DNA of 64,000 bases, taken from assembly GCA_005405945.1 (NCBI GenBank), contig BJHW01000001.1, forward strand, positions 5,456,001 through 5,520,000, written 5' to 3'. This document shows positions 28,394 to 37,420 of this stretch, one piece after another (position 1 is the stretch's first letter; every line of letters begins with the position of its first letter). The notes under the pieces were generated by a model. It had not been told where the DNA came from, searched no databases, and was given only the letters and a program-made list of their open reading frames with translations. The position numbers and the translations under genes were made by a program. The DNA is from Streptomyces violaceusniger (lineage in GTDB: Bacteria; Actinomycetota; Actinomycetes; Streptomycetales; Streptomycetaceae).

Positions 28394-31300
28394 CTACAGC
28401 CCGGCCGCCGGGTCGTCGGTGGCCACGGTTCGCAGCGGCCGGTGGCCCTTCTCGTCGAGCTGGGCGAGTTCGCGTTCGTAGTCGACGGTGATGGAGCCGT
28501 AGTAGTTGACCGCCGAGCTGCGGGCCGGGGAGATGTGCGCCAGGACCTCGGCGTCCACCTCGCGGCCGGCGGTACGGAGTTCACCGACGGCCAGGCCCAT
28601 GTACTCGGTGCGCCAGCACACGACCGCGTTCGTCACCACGGTCAGGCACCATGCCTGCTCGTTCTGCTGCTCGGGCTGGCGCCGGGTGACCTTGCCCTCG
28701 CGGGCGTAGTGCAGCTGGCGGCGCAGGGAGTGCAGGGACTCGCCCTTGTTCAGCTGCCGGGCGATCTTGCGGCGGTAGACGGGATCGGACAGATACTTCG
28801 CCGCGTAGATCGTCCTCCGGATGGCCCCGTACTCCTTCAGCGCGGCGGCCAGGGCGTTCTGCCGGGAGGACGCGGAGAGCTTGCCGACGACCAGGGAGGC
28901 GGTGGCGTGTCCGTACTTCAACGACCCCGCGAGGCGGAGCAGGTCGTCCCAGTGGTCGGCCACCAGGTCGAGGTTGGCCTTCTTCGTCAGCAGCGGTCCG
29001 GCGGTGGGGAAACGCTCCTCGTAGTCGGCCTTTGCACCCATCCGGTACAAGGTGATCTTGCCCAGGTCGCGGATGCGCGGCGAGAGCTGCTTGCCCACCA
29101 GGTCGAAGAGGCCGAAGTTGACCAGGGTCACGCCGTGCGTATCAGTCGCGTGCTCGGTGATCGGCAGATCGGTGGCGTTGCCGAGGATCTCGTCCAGCAC
29201 GTAGTGGGCCTCGCGGTGCGTCGCCACGATGACCTTGGTGCCGAACGTGGAGTGCTGGTCGGAGACGTGGGTGTAGGTGGAGATGCCCTCGGGCACGAAG
29301 TACTTGTTCAGATGCCGGGCGGTGATCGACTTGCCCCGGGTGGGGAAGCGCTGCCCGTCGGAGGAGGACAGGGTGCCGGAGCCGAACATGCTCGTCATGG
29401 GAAGCTTGTGGTGGTAGTTGACCAGGACGATGTTCGCCTCGCGCAGCGTCTCCTCGCGGATGTACCACTCCGCTGTCCATGCCAGCACGTCGTACGGGAT
29501 GCCGCAGGAGGCGGCCATTCCGTGCAGGCCCATATTCGTGGAGAGCCCGATCAGGCAGGCGATCAGGTTCCTCTTGAGCTGCGGTGAGCGGGCCTGCTTG
29601 CCGCCAGCGTGGGTGAAGCAGTCCAGGAAGCTGGTGTGCCGGTCCATCTCCACCAGCAGCGAGGCGATCGGCACGTTCGGCAGCATCCGCTCCAGCTCGC
29701 CGTGCAGTTCCTCGGCCTCGCTGGGGATGTCCTCTGCGGTGAGCGGCGAGATCACCAGCTCGCCTGCCTCGTTCAGCCGCACCGGCCCATCGCCCGGCTT
29801 GAGGGTGTCCTCCAGGTCGCTCAGGGCCTCGTCGAGTTCGTCCATCACCAGCGGCAGCGCCTCGGAGAAGTCGGGGCTCTTGCCGACCAGACGGCAGAAC
29901 TCGGCCCGGTGCTCCTCCCACTGGGCGGGCTTGAACAGGTAGGCGGCCGGGTTGTCATACCGGCGCGAGCCCGGCACGTACACATCCCCACTGCGCAATC
30001 CGTCGCGCAGCGCGAGCAGCGTGCACAGCTCCCAGTAGTGCCGGTAGGCGGTCGCGTCACCCTTCGCCGCGGCCTCGTCCAGATAGCCCTGCCAGCGGGC
30101 CGGGACGAACAGGGTGGGCGCGTGGTCGGGGACGTTTCGGGCGCCGGTGGCGTTCAGTTCCCGCAGGATCTCCAGTGCCTCGATCAGGGGCCTTGTCTCG
30201 GTGCCGCCGGTAAACCGCACCGCCTCCAGCACCTTCGGCGTGAACTGCCGGATGAAGGTGTAGGAGCCCTCCAGCAGCCGCAGATGCCCGTGGTCCTTCG
30301 GCAGCCGGGGTGGCCCCGGCATGCGCGGCGCGGATACGGTCCATGCCGATCTTCTCGCGCAGCAGCGTGCCGACCTCTTCGTCCACGATCCCCACGTCCG
30401 CGAGGACGGGCAGGATCTCGTCCAGCAGGGCAAGCCGGTCCTCCGACAGCTTGGCCCGCTCGGCGAGCGCCTCACGCAGCTTGATCCGGGCCCGCGATTC
30501 CGAGCCAGAAAGGGTCTGGTCGAAGAGCTGCACGACCGAGTCGAGGACGTCGACCGAGGACTGCGCCAGCAGCGTCAACAGGATCGGGTGACGCCGGTTC
30601 GGCTCCTCCGCTCCAGGGCCTGCGCGGTCAGCCGACGACCGATCTGGGCCAGGAAACGGCGCCGTTCGGCGGGCAGCGCCGACATGTCCAGCACATCGGC
30701 GCCCAGGCCGCGCAGGAACTTGAGCTTCTCGACCTCGCCCTTCACACTCGCCGGTGACGCCTGCACCGGCCCGGTCACCAGCCAGTGCAGCCGCGAGGAC
30801 CGCAGGGCCGGATCGACCGCCAGCAGCCCGTCCAGACCCCGCGCACGCACCGGATCGAGCAGATGAGCCACCCGGGCATGGGTCTCCCGCTCAGCCGCCG
30901 TACGCGCGGTAGCGACCCGCTCCAGCAGCGACACCACACCCGGCCGGATCACCTTCGCCGAACGCAGATACTCACACCCCAGCCGGAACAACAGCGACGG
31001 CGAGTCGTGCTCCATCGCCCGCGCCAGCAGGAACTCATCCAGCTCCTTCAGCTCCAGCGGCTTCGCCGGCTTCCACCCCAGGTATTCGGCGATCTCCCGC
31101 AGATGATCAGTGCGGGTCTGCTCGCGCTCCCCGTAGCCCACCAGGTCGCCCATCACGAGCCCGAGCTGCCGGGCGAGCCGCCCCACCGCCGCAGGCGGGG
31201 CAGAGGGCACGTCATCGGGCACGAACCCCAGCCAGGGCAGCGTGGCCAGCTGGACGGCGGCGCCGAGCACGTTCTGAGCCCGGCGGAACTTAGCGAGGAA

Positions 31301-31411
31301 CGCGGTGTCGGCCGCAGTGAGCGTGAAATAGCGAATCAGCTCGTCCTTGCCGATCGTTGGGAAGGACCGTAAGCCCTCCAGCTCCTCATCAGAGAACACC
31401 CGCGTGGCCAT
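28394..31411 (-). pseudogene. tnpA: Tn3-family transposase TnpA, three single-base losses
   Basis: This is a transposase of about 1,006 residues when repaired. The N-terminal part is a DUF4158 domain (FSDEELEGLRSFPTIGKDEL). The C-terminal part is a Tn3 DDE domain with EANIVLVNYHHK, the aspartate of THVSDQHSTFG, the aspartate of HATDTHGVTLVNF and the glutamate of LNKGESLHSLRR. The frame changes near 30590 (joining as ERRSRNRRHPILLTLLAQ) and across a GGGG/CCCC pair at 30307-30317, where one extra base in each run gives AHAGGHPRLPKDHGHL. ATG 31411 follows a gggagg site. As sequenced it is inactive; if the losses are read errors it is intact. Confidence 0.9.
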
Positions 31412-31497
31412 CGGCCCCTCCCACCCCACTCGATCAGCACAGACGGCCACCAGCGGTACCCGGCTGAAAGACACGAGCGGTTGAGAACCACCGAACT

Positions 31498-31517
31498 ACC
31501 CCCAGTCTGTAGGGGGT
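31498..31517. other. short inverted repeat upstream of tnpA
   Basis: ACCCCC and GGGGGT flank an eight-base loop in the gap between the hypothetical gene and tnpA. It could be an attenuator or weak terminator of the upstream gene. Confidence 0.35.
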
Positions 31518-31538
31518 TGCGCTACTCTCCGACGCCCG

Positions 31539-32030
31539 TCACGCGGGGAAGCCGGAATCGCGCAGGTTCGCCATCGTCGGGTCGGACTTGATCCGCTTCG
31601 CGCTCCGTACCGCGCCGAGCACCGCCTCGGGCAGCAGGTCCGGCCACTCCTCGGGCTCGACCATGTGGTGCTGCCCGGCGGTCAGCACGGACTTCAGTAG
31701 CCCCTTGGCGACCTGCTGCAAAAGCGCCTCGCGCATCCCACCCTCGCGCGGCGTGACACCCGCAGTCACCCGTACGGCCCGCTCACAGTCCTTGGCCATG
31801 TACGGATGGGCGGGCCCCGACAGCACCATCATCAGGCCCATCGCCTCACGCGAGAGCCCGTCACAGATCTGGTTCCACGTCTCCCGGTCGCAGCCGCCCT
31901 CGCCGTAGTACTCGTTGGCGAGGTCCATGCCCTCGATCAATTTCTTGATCCGCTCCCACGCGGTGGAGAGCAGTTTCTGGATCTGCGCGTCGGTCAGGTC
32001 GGGCAGCGACGACGGGTCGGGATTCTGCAT
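31539..32030 (-). CDS. hypothetical protein of the transposon
   Basis: This is a 163-residue soluble, mostly helical protein (LTDAQIQKLLSTAWERIKKL, EALLQQVAKGLLKSVLT) with no signal peptide, membrane segment or catalytic motif that I recognise. It lies between the right inverted repeat and tnpA on the same strand as tnpA. The ATG at 32030 is preferred; one 39 bases further out is possible. Its place beside tnpA suggests a transposition accessory or cargo role, which is guesswork. Confidence 0.6.
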   Translation of the reverse strand: MQNPDPSSLPDLTDAQIQKLLSTAWERIKKLIEGMDLANEYYGEGGCDRETWNQICDGLSREAMGLMMVLSGPAHPYMAKDCERAVRVTAGVTPREGGMREALLQQVAKGLLKSVLTAGQHHMVEPEEWPDLLPEAVLGAVRSAKRIKSDPTMANLRDSGFPA

Positions 32031-32080
32031 GGCCGCTGCGCTACCGACCCGCACCACACCACCGCCCACCTTCTCCGGGA

Positions 32081-32938
32081 TCAGCCCAGATCAGGGGAGG
32101 CTCCCGGGCTTAGCGTTGCTTTTTCGGCGAGAACTACCGGGACCCGCAGATCATAGTCATCCAGGGCGGCGGCGACCGTCTGTGCGGAGTCGTGCATCCT
32201 GCCGCCTACCCGGGTCTCGGTGTAGAGCACCGTGGGAGCGTCCGTAAAGCGCAACAAGGTGAAGGGCTTCGCGTGTGCGGCGGGAGCGCCTGCCGAGAAC
32301 GGCATGACCTGAAGCTTGATGTGCGGTGACTCGGCCGCCGTCAACAGGTACTCAAGCTGCCCCGCCATGACGTCGGCACCGCCAACAACCGTCCGCAGGC
32401 ACGCCTCATGCAGGATTACCCATAAGAACGGCGGTGCATTCGACTCGAACACCTCACGCCGACGTAGACGCGCTGCGACCTTACCCTCGACCACCTCTGC
32501 TTCTTCTCGCGGATGTGACGACCGGAAGACGGCCCATGCATAGTGCTCCGTCTGAAGGATGCCGAGCACGAGGTTCGCCGAGTAGTCCAGTACCCGCGAC
32601 GCCTTCCGCTCCAGGTTGAGGTACGGGGTGAACCACGAAGGGTGGTCGCCCTCGTCGATCCTCCGGAGCATGTCCGCGAACAACTGCCCCGTGCCGAAGG
32701 CGATGTCGCAGCCTTTCGCGAACTTGTCGCTGGGTCTGGGCAGAAGCTTCCCGGCCTCCACCCTGCTGACGTACGCCTCCGAGTAGCCGGCCGCCTGGCC
32801 CAGGCGCTTCTGCGTGAGCTTGCGAGCGAGACGGACCTGTTTGACATCACGGCCGAAGCGCTGGAGCGGGTTCAAGTGAGCGGGCGGGGTTGTCTCGTCC
32901 GATGCTGTGACCTCTCGCCATGTGATCAGGGCCAGCAT
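32081..32938 (-). pseudogene. Scr1-like XRE regulator (DUF5753), C-terminus replaced by transposon end
   Basis: The N-terminal helix-turn-helix (LARKLTQKRLGQAAGYSEAY, VSRVEAGKLLPRPSDKF) is followed by a DUF5753 ligand domain (LEYLLTAAESPHIKLQVMPF, PTVLYTETRVGGRMHD). The native sequence stops at DDYDL. The next residues, RVPVVLAEKATLSPGASPDLG, are read from the transposon's right inverted repeat. The true tail (LRAHALSPDRSLALIKTL, VKEYRV) survives at the other end of the element, upstream of DUF397. About 24 native residues are lost and about 21 foreign ones gained, so some function may remain. Confidence 0.88.
32109..32146 (-). repeat. right terminal inverted repeat of the Tn3-family element
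   Basis: Read on the minus strand it starts cgggtcccggtagttctcg and ends caacgctaag. It is in frame with, and translated as the end of, the interrupted XRE regulator. Confidence 0.93.
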
Positions 32939-33095
32939 CGCGGCAGGTCATGGACTTGCGCGCAGCCGTTCAAGGCGTCTCATTCTATTGGCATCCGCGT
33001 TGTCTGCGTGACCAATTGACTACACGGTGCCCATCCCGACGTCGCCGGAAACAGCTGAGTGGAGCTGATGACATGAACGGTCTACGCCTCTCGCC

Positions 33096-33395
33096 ATGGT
33101 CCAGCCCGGGGGAAAGCCCTGCTATCTGGCGACGGACAACGGCAACAGCCGATTGAGCCGGAAGGCAGACGAGGTCGAGACTCTCCAACTCGCCATGGGC
33201 GTCCAACTGCTCGCCCATGCCCGCGCTCTGCTCGACGAGGACAAGGCGACAAGTGGTGAACTCCGCTTTCTGGCCCGGCGGCTGGTTGAGGCGCTGACAG
33301 ACGTGTTGCGCGTCGCCGAGAGCAGGGGTGGACGGCTCCTTGTCCGTGGCGAGCAGGGCGCCGACGAGCGGAACCGAGCCGATCAGCGACGGTAG
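33096..33395 (+). CDS. small helical protein commonly found near Scr1-type genes
   Basis: This is a 99-residue protein. Its core, VETLQLAMGVQLLAHARALL and RFLARRLVEALTDVLRVAES, is two amphipathic helices. Similar small proteins occur beside XRE/DUF397 loci in Streptomyces, but I know of no function. It diverges from the XRE regulator. The first 20 residues are not conserved-looking, so an internal start is possible. Its end overlaps the convergent HNH gene by a few bases. Confidence 0.5.
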   Translation: MVQPGGKPCYLATDNGNSRLSRKADEVETLQLAMGVQLLAHARALLDEDKATSGELRFLARRLVEALTDVLRVAESRGGRLLVRGEQGADERNRADQRR

Positions 33396-34834
33396 TCATG
33401 GGGTCGGTTGGTGTACCTGTGGCCGGTGGGGGCGGTCCAGGTGGTGGTGCCGGTTCGGGAGTCGCGCTTCACCGCCCAGCCTGGGTGGTGGGTTTTCATC
33501 CGGTGGTGGCGTCTGCACAGAGCCCCGAGATTCTCCGGGACCGTCTGGCCGCCCGCCGCCGGGTCGTGGTGGCTGAACGGCTCGACATGGTCCAGGTCGC
33601 AGCGGCGAGCGGGCATGCGGCATGTCGGAAAGGTGCAGTAGGCGTCGCGGGCGATGACATGCCGCTCGGTTTCGGCGGTGGGTTTGTAGGTGGTGGGGTC
33701 GGTCTTGATCAGCATCCCGGTCTTCGGCTCGATGATCAGGCGGTGCCAGACCGTGCCCTTGGCGAAGGCGATCCTTCGGGCCTGCCCTGCGGTGATCGGG
33801 CCGTAGCCCTTGAGCTGGGCCGGATCGTCGCTGTCGCCGATCAGGACGTCCAAGGGGACGGTGACCTGGACGACTGCCGCCGAGCGGCCACCTGTGGTCG
33901 GCCCACTTGTGATCGGCCCGCCCAGGCCCGACCTGTCCGGGGCCGGCCTGCTCGGGCCCGACCCGCTCGGAGTTGGCTCGCCCAAGACCGGTTCACCCGA
34001 AGCCCGCACACCTGAAGTCGCCACACCCGGGTCGGTGCGGTTGAGCACCAGGTCGACCAGGGCGTCCACCCGCTTCTGCTCCAGGGTGCGGCCCTCGTCG
34101 GGCAGGGTGGCGGCGTGGGCGTCCACGGCGGCGTTCATGGCCGCGGCCTGCTCGGCCGGGAGGGTGGCGCCCCAGAGCGCCATGCCGTCGTCCTTCGGAT
34201 AGTGGACCATCTGCCGCTCGTGCTTACGGGCCTGGTGGCGCTGCTCGGCGCCGTGCGGATCGGCTCGTAGGATCTCGCGGGCCAGAGCGCGGCGGGTTTG
34301 GCCGGTGGCCATGCCTGGCATCTTCTCCACCAAGGCGGCCTCGACCTGTCCCGCCACCTCGGGGTCCAGGACTGCGCATGCCTCGGTGACGGCTACTGCC
34401 TGCATGTAGCAGATCTCTCCGCGCTCCAGCATCCCCAGCGTGGTGGGGTACTGCCGGTCGAGCTCGCGGGCGACCTCCAGACGCTTTGCGGCCGTCGTGC
34501 CGGACAGCTTCAGCGCACAGGCCACTTCCTCGCAGGTGAAGTTCCAGGCAGCCTCCGCGTCGCGATCCCGTACGGCCGCCGGAAGCTCCGCGTCAGCGTC
34601 CGCTTCCAACGCGGCCAGGATCTGGGCCTGGTGCGCCTGGATCCATCCCGTATGACGCTCCAGGACTTTCAGTGCGTCGATCCGGCCAGTGCGGGACAGC
34701 TTCTCCGCGTCCAGGACCGGCAGTACGGCCGCGGTCTCCGGTCCCGGAGCCGCTGTGGCCAGATACGCGGCCCATTCGTCCGGCGTGCCCGGGCCGTTCA
34801 GTTCGCTAGTCGTCTCCTCCGTCACGTCGATCAC
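33383..34834 (-). CDS. DUF222/HNH endonuclease-like protein (13E12 family)
   Basis: This protein of about 483 residues is of the actinobacterial DUF222-HNH family. The helical DUF222 region spans about residues 30-280 (LERGEICYMQAVAVTEACAV, ATLPAEQAAAMNAAVD). A disordered Gly/Pro/Ser linker follows near 300-330. The C-terminal HNH nuclease motif is CTFPTCRMPARRCDLDHVEP, then GALCRRHHRMKTHH, with paired cysteines and the His/Asn/His centre. Such genes are mobile-like and often repeated in genomes; their targets are unknown. The start is taken at GTG 34834, ten bases from gaggag. Confidence 0.85.
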   Translation of the reverse strand: MIDVTEETTSELNGPGTPDEWAAYLATAAPGPETAAVLPVLDAEKLSRTGRIDALKVLERHTGWIQAHQAQILAALEADADAELPAAVRDRDAEAAWNFTCEEVACALKLSGTTAAKRLEVARELDRQYPTTLGMLERGEICYMQAVAVTEACAVLDPEVAGQVEAALVEKMPGMATGQTRRALAREILRADPHGAEQRHQARKHERQMVHYPKDDGMALWGATLPAEQAAAMNAAVDAHAATLPDEGRTLEQKRVDALVDLVLNRTDPGVATSGVRASGEPVLGEPTPSGSGPSRPAPDRSGLGGPITSGPTTGGRSAAVVQVTVPLDVLIGDSDDPAQLKGYGPITAGQARRIAFAKGTVWHRLIIEPKTGMLIKTDPTTYKPTAETERHVIARDAYCTFPTCRMPARRCDLDHVEPFSHHDPAAGGQTVPENLGALCRRHHRMKTHHPGWAVKRDSRTGTTTWTAPTGHRYTNRPHDYRR

Positions 34835-35012
34835 CCCCCGTGATCTCCTCAACCCGCCTCCCCCGCGGGTTCACATCTCCATCCTTCCTCACTCAGCGTG
34901 ACGACACCAGGACACAACCGCCAGTCCACACCATCGAGTGAACGTTCGAGAAGCGCACACCCCGATGTTCCGCGCAGGAATGCCGACGTCCTTCCACGAC
35001 GTTGAGCCTCGC

Positions 35013-36313
35013 ATGCCCTCCTCCTCCCCAGCGGATTCCGCTCGCTCCCGCATGCCCCTGGCCGTCTACGTCCTCGGACTGTCCGTCTTCGCGCTCGGTA
35101 CCTCCGAGTTCATGCTGTCCGGGCTGTTGCAACCCGTCGCGCGGGACATGGGGGTGTCGATCCCCACGGCCGGGCTGCTGATATCGGCGTTCGCGATCGG
35201 GATGGTGGTCGGGGCGCCGGTGCTGGCGGCGGCCACGTTGCGGCTGCCGCGGCGGACGACGCTGATGGCGCTGCTTGCGGTGTTCGGGCTCGGGCAGATC
35301 GCGGGGCGGTGGCGCCGTCGTACGAGGTGCTGTTCGCGTCCCGAGTGGTGAGCGCGCTCGCGTGCGCCGGGTTCTGGGCCGTGGGCGCCGCCGTGGCCGT
35401 ATCGCTGGTGCCGGTGAACGCGCGGGCCAAGGCGATGGCGGTGATGGTCGGCGGGCTGAGCATCGCGAACATCGCCGGGGTCCCGGCCGGCGCGTTCCTC
35501 GGTCAGCACGCGGGGTGGCGGGCCGCCTTCTGGGCGGTGGCCGGGCTGTCGGTGCTCGGGCTGGTCGGGGTCGTCGCGCTCGTACCGCGTACGGAGGTGC
35601 CGACCGGGGACGACCAGCCGCGGCTGCGGGCCGAGTTGCGCATCTACCGCGACCGGCAGGTGTGGCTGGCGCTGGCCGCCACCGCGCTGAGCGGTGGCGC
35701 GGTCTTCTGCCTGTTCTCCTACCTCGGGCCGCTGCTGACGGATGTGGCGGGGCTGGACGAGGGCTGGGTGCCGACCGTGCTCGCGCTGTTCGGGGTCGGG
35801 GCGCTGCTGGGTACGGTGCTCGGCGGGCGGATCGCGGACGCGCATCTGTTCGGCACGATGTTCGGCGGCATCCTCGCCTCCACGGTCGTGCTGAGCGCGC
35901 TGGCGCTGACCGCGCACAGCGCGGTCGCGGCGGTGAGCCTGGCGCTGATGCTCGGCTTCACCGCCTTCTTCACCGCGCCCGCGCTCAACGCCCGGATGTT
36001 CAACCTCGCCAACGCCGCGCCGACGCTCGCGGGCGCGACGAACACCTCGGCTTTCAACATCGGCAACACGGTGGGCCCGTGGCTCGGCGGCCTCGTCATC
36101 GACGCGGGCTGGGGCTACCCGGCCGTGGCCTGGACGGGCGCGGCCCTCGCCGGTACGGGCGCGGTGACGACGGTCGCCGCGATGCGCCTGCACCGCGCGG
36201 CGGGCGCCTCGCGCGTCATCGCCACGTCGGCTTCCTCGGCCTCCTCGGCCTCCTCGGCGGGTAGGGAAGCGGCCCACGACCTGGCCGCTGACCCGTCGCG
36301 CACCACGCGCTGA
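35013..36313 (+). pseudogene. Cmx/CmlR-like MFS drug exporter, frame broken at 35303-35306
   Basis: Twelve membrane helices are encoded over 433 residues when repaired. The opening MPLAVYVLGLSVFALGTSEF, then MLSGLL, closely resembles Streptomyces chloramphenicol exporters (CmlR/Cmx), and MFS motif-A-like LRLPRRTTLMALL lies in the second loop. The frame shifts after FGLGQIAG. One extra G in GGGG gives IAGAVAPSYEVLFASRVV. The C-terminal half is otherwise complete through a serine/alanine tail. Substrate is unproven; it is likely a proton-driven antiporter for an amphenicol or other small drug. Confidence 0.85.
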
Positions 36314-36400
36314 AGAGGCTCTCGCCTCGTTGCTCGGGCGCGGCAACACCGCCCGCACACGCCCGCACACGCTCGTGGGCACGAGCGGCGGCGCAGCACC

Positions 36401-36595
36401 GCGCGCCGACCTGCGCGCCGACCTGCGCGCCGACCTGCGCGCGGACCTGCGCGCGGACCTGCGCGCGGCGCGGGCGCGCGGCGCGGGCGCGGCGGTCGCG
36501 CCGTGCGGCCGGACGGCGAGCGGCAGAGCGGCGAGCGGCAGAGCGGCAGAGCGGCGAGCGGGAGAGCGGCAGAGCGGCGAGCGGGAGAGCGGCCG
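36401..36595. repeat. two adjacent minisatellites between MFS and DUF4031 genes
   Basis: At 36401-36471 a 12-bp unit (gcgcgccgacct, later gcgcgcggacct) repeats six times. At 36514-36592 a 9- to 12-bp agcggc/agagcgg motif repeats about eight times. The 300-bp gap holds no gene. Confidence 0.8.
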
Positions 36596-36613
36596 CGGGC
36601 CCGCCCGTTCCGG

Positions 36614-36886
36614 TCAGTCCGCGTTCGCGGCTCGTTTGGGGCGGCGAAGGCCCGCGGCCTTGAGGCGGCGGAGGAGTTCCTTGCTGCCGACCTCCTCCGC
36701 GCCCGCCCGTACCGCCTGCGCGTACAGCTCGCTCGGCACGTCGTAGTGGTCGCGGTCGAAGCCTCGGCGCGGGGCGCCGATGCGGGCGGCGAAGGCGTGG
36801 AGTTCGGCGTAGGAGACATCGCTGACGAGGTGGGACCACAGGCGGCCGTGGCCCGGCCACGAGGGCGGGTCGATCAGGACGGCCAT
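36614..36886 (-). CDS. DUF4031 protein
   Basis: This 90-residue protein matches DUF4031: it starts MAVLIDPPSWPGHGRLWSHL and continues VSYAELHAFAARIGAPRRGF and DRDHYDVP, with a basic C-terminus. The family has no assigned biochemical function; the conserved Asp, His and Trp suggest a small hydrolase-like or binding fold. Its ATG overlaps the stop of the upstream gene (TGATG), so the two are coupled. Confidence 0.85.
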   Translation of the reverse strand: MAVLIDPPSWPGHGRLWSHLVSDVSYAELHAFAARIGAPRRGFDRDHYDVPSELYAQAVRAGAEEVGSKELLRRLKAAGLRRPKRAANAD

Positions 36887-37241
36887 CAGAGGGTGGTGCC
36901 CAGCGAGCCCACGGGCGCCACCGCGACCGCCGTCTTGCCGCAGACCCAGTGCGGGTCGGGGCCCAACTCGGGCTCCACGTCGAGGGCGTGGAGGTCGCCG
37001 CCCGCGGTGCAGACGGGGCACAGCGGCCAGCGGCCGTACCGTTCCAGCAGGGCGTCCTGGACGTCCTGGGCGACCAGACCGGCCACGTACGCGGCGCCTT
37101 CCGGCCACTGCTCGACCCACCACCGCCGGTGCGCGATCGCGTCTTCGACCAGCGAGACGATGTCGGCGCGGGCGACTTCCCCGCCGCGAGGTCGGCCAGG
37201 ACGAGGGCGCGGGCCGCGTGCAGTGCCTGTTCGAGCTTCAT
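36886..37241 (-). pseudogene. small CxxC protein coupled to DUF4031, frame broken at 37179-37182
   Basis: It starts MKLEQALHAARALVLADLAA and continues in another frame as EVARADIVSLVEDAIAHRRW and DALLERYGRWPLCPVCTAGG, ending HWVCGKTAVAVAPVGSLG. Adding one base to a GGGG run on the coding strand joins the parts to 118 residues. The CPVC and VCGK cysteines could bind zinc. I do not recognise a named family. It is co-transcribed with DUF4031. Confidence 0.65.
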
Positions 37242-37358
37242 GGGTCCCATTGTCACCTTTGCTTCCTCCTGGCGCCTGTTCGCTTCGTCCGCGGTCGCGG
37301 TCGGTCCCGGCTCGTTCCCGCGCCCGCTCGCCGACCCGCCGCGTCGTCGTCCGGAGGG

Positions 37359-37390
37359 TTGACGGGCACCGTGGCCGGAAATAGTTTCCG
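37359..37390 (+). promoter_or_regulatory. promoter with embedded palindrome upstream of the RpiR regulator
   Basis: TTGACG (37359-37364) and TAGTTT (37382-37387) are spaced 17 bases apart and make a plausible promoter. The -10 lies inside the perfect dyad cggaaatagtttccg (37376-37390). A partial copy, ggaaactttc, lies just before the start codon. Autoregulation is the likely role. Confidence 0.55.
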
Positions 37391-37420
37391 CTGGTGAGTA
37401 GCGACCTGAAGGAAACTTTC

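Larger units (their letters stand above)
25227..32151. mobile_element. Tn3-family transposon with 38-bp inverted repeats and 5-bp target duplication
   Basis: Bases 25232-25269 and the complement of 32109-32146 match at 36 of 38 positions; both contain GGTAGTTCTCGCCGAAAAA. Thirty-eight bases is the classical Tn3 length. The direct repeat cagat flanks the element at 25227-25231 and 32147-32151. Inside are a serine resolvase with a candidate res site, an AraC regulator divergent from a secreted-protein gene, a Tn3 transposase and a hypothetical gene, giving 6,915 bp. Removing the element and one target copy rebuilds an intact Scr1-like gene ending LIKTLVKEYRV with a stop overlapping the DUF397 start. 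Confidence 0.93.

Noticed and set aside
28394..31411. Programmed frameshifting in tnpA
   Set aside because: Three shifts at run-type or similar positions, like those in housekeeping genes, are better explained by read errors; Tn3 transposases are not made by frameshifting.
31498..31530. Possible end of a nested transposon (gggggt words) before tnpA
   Set aside because: No matching partner repeat or target duplication was found.
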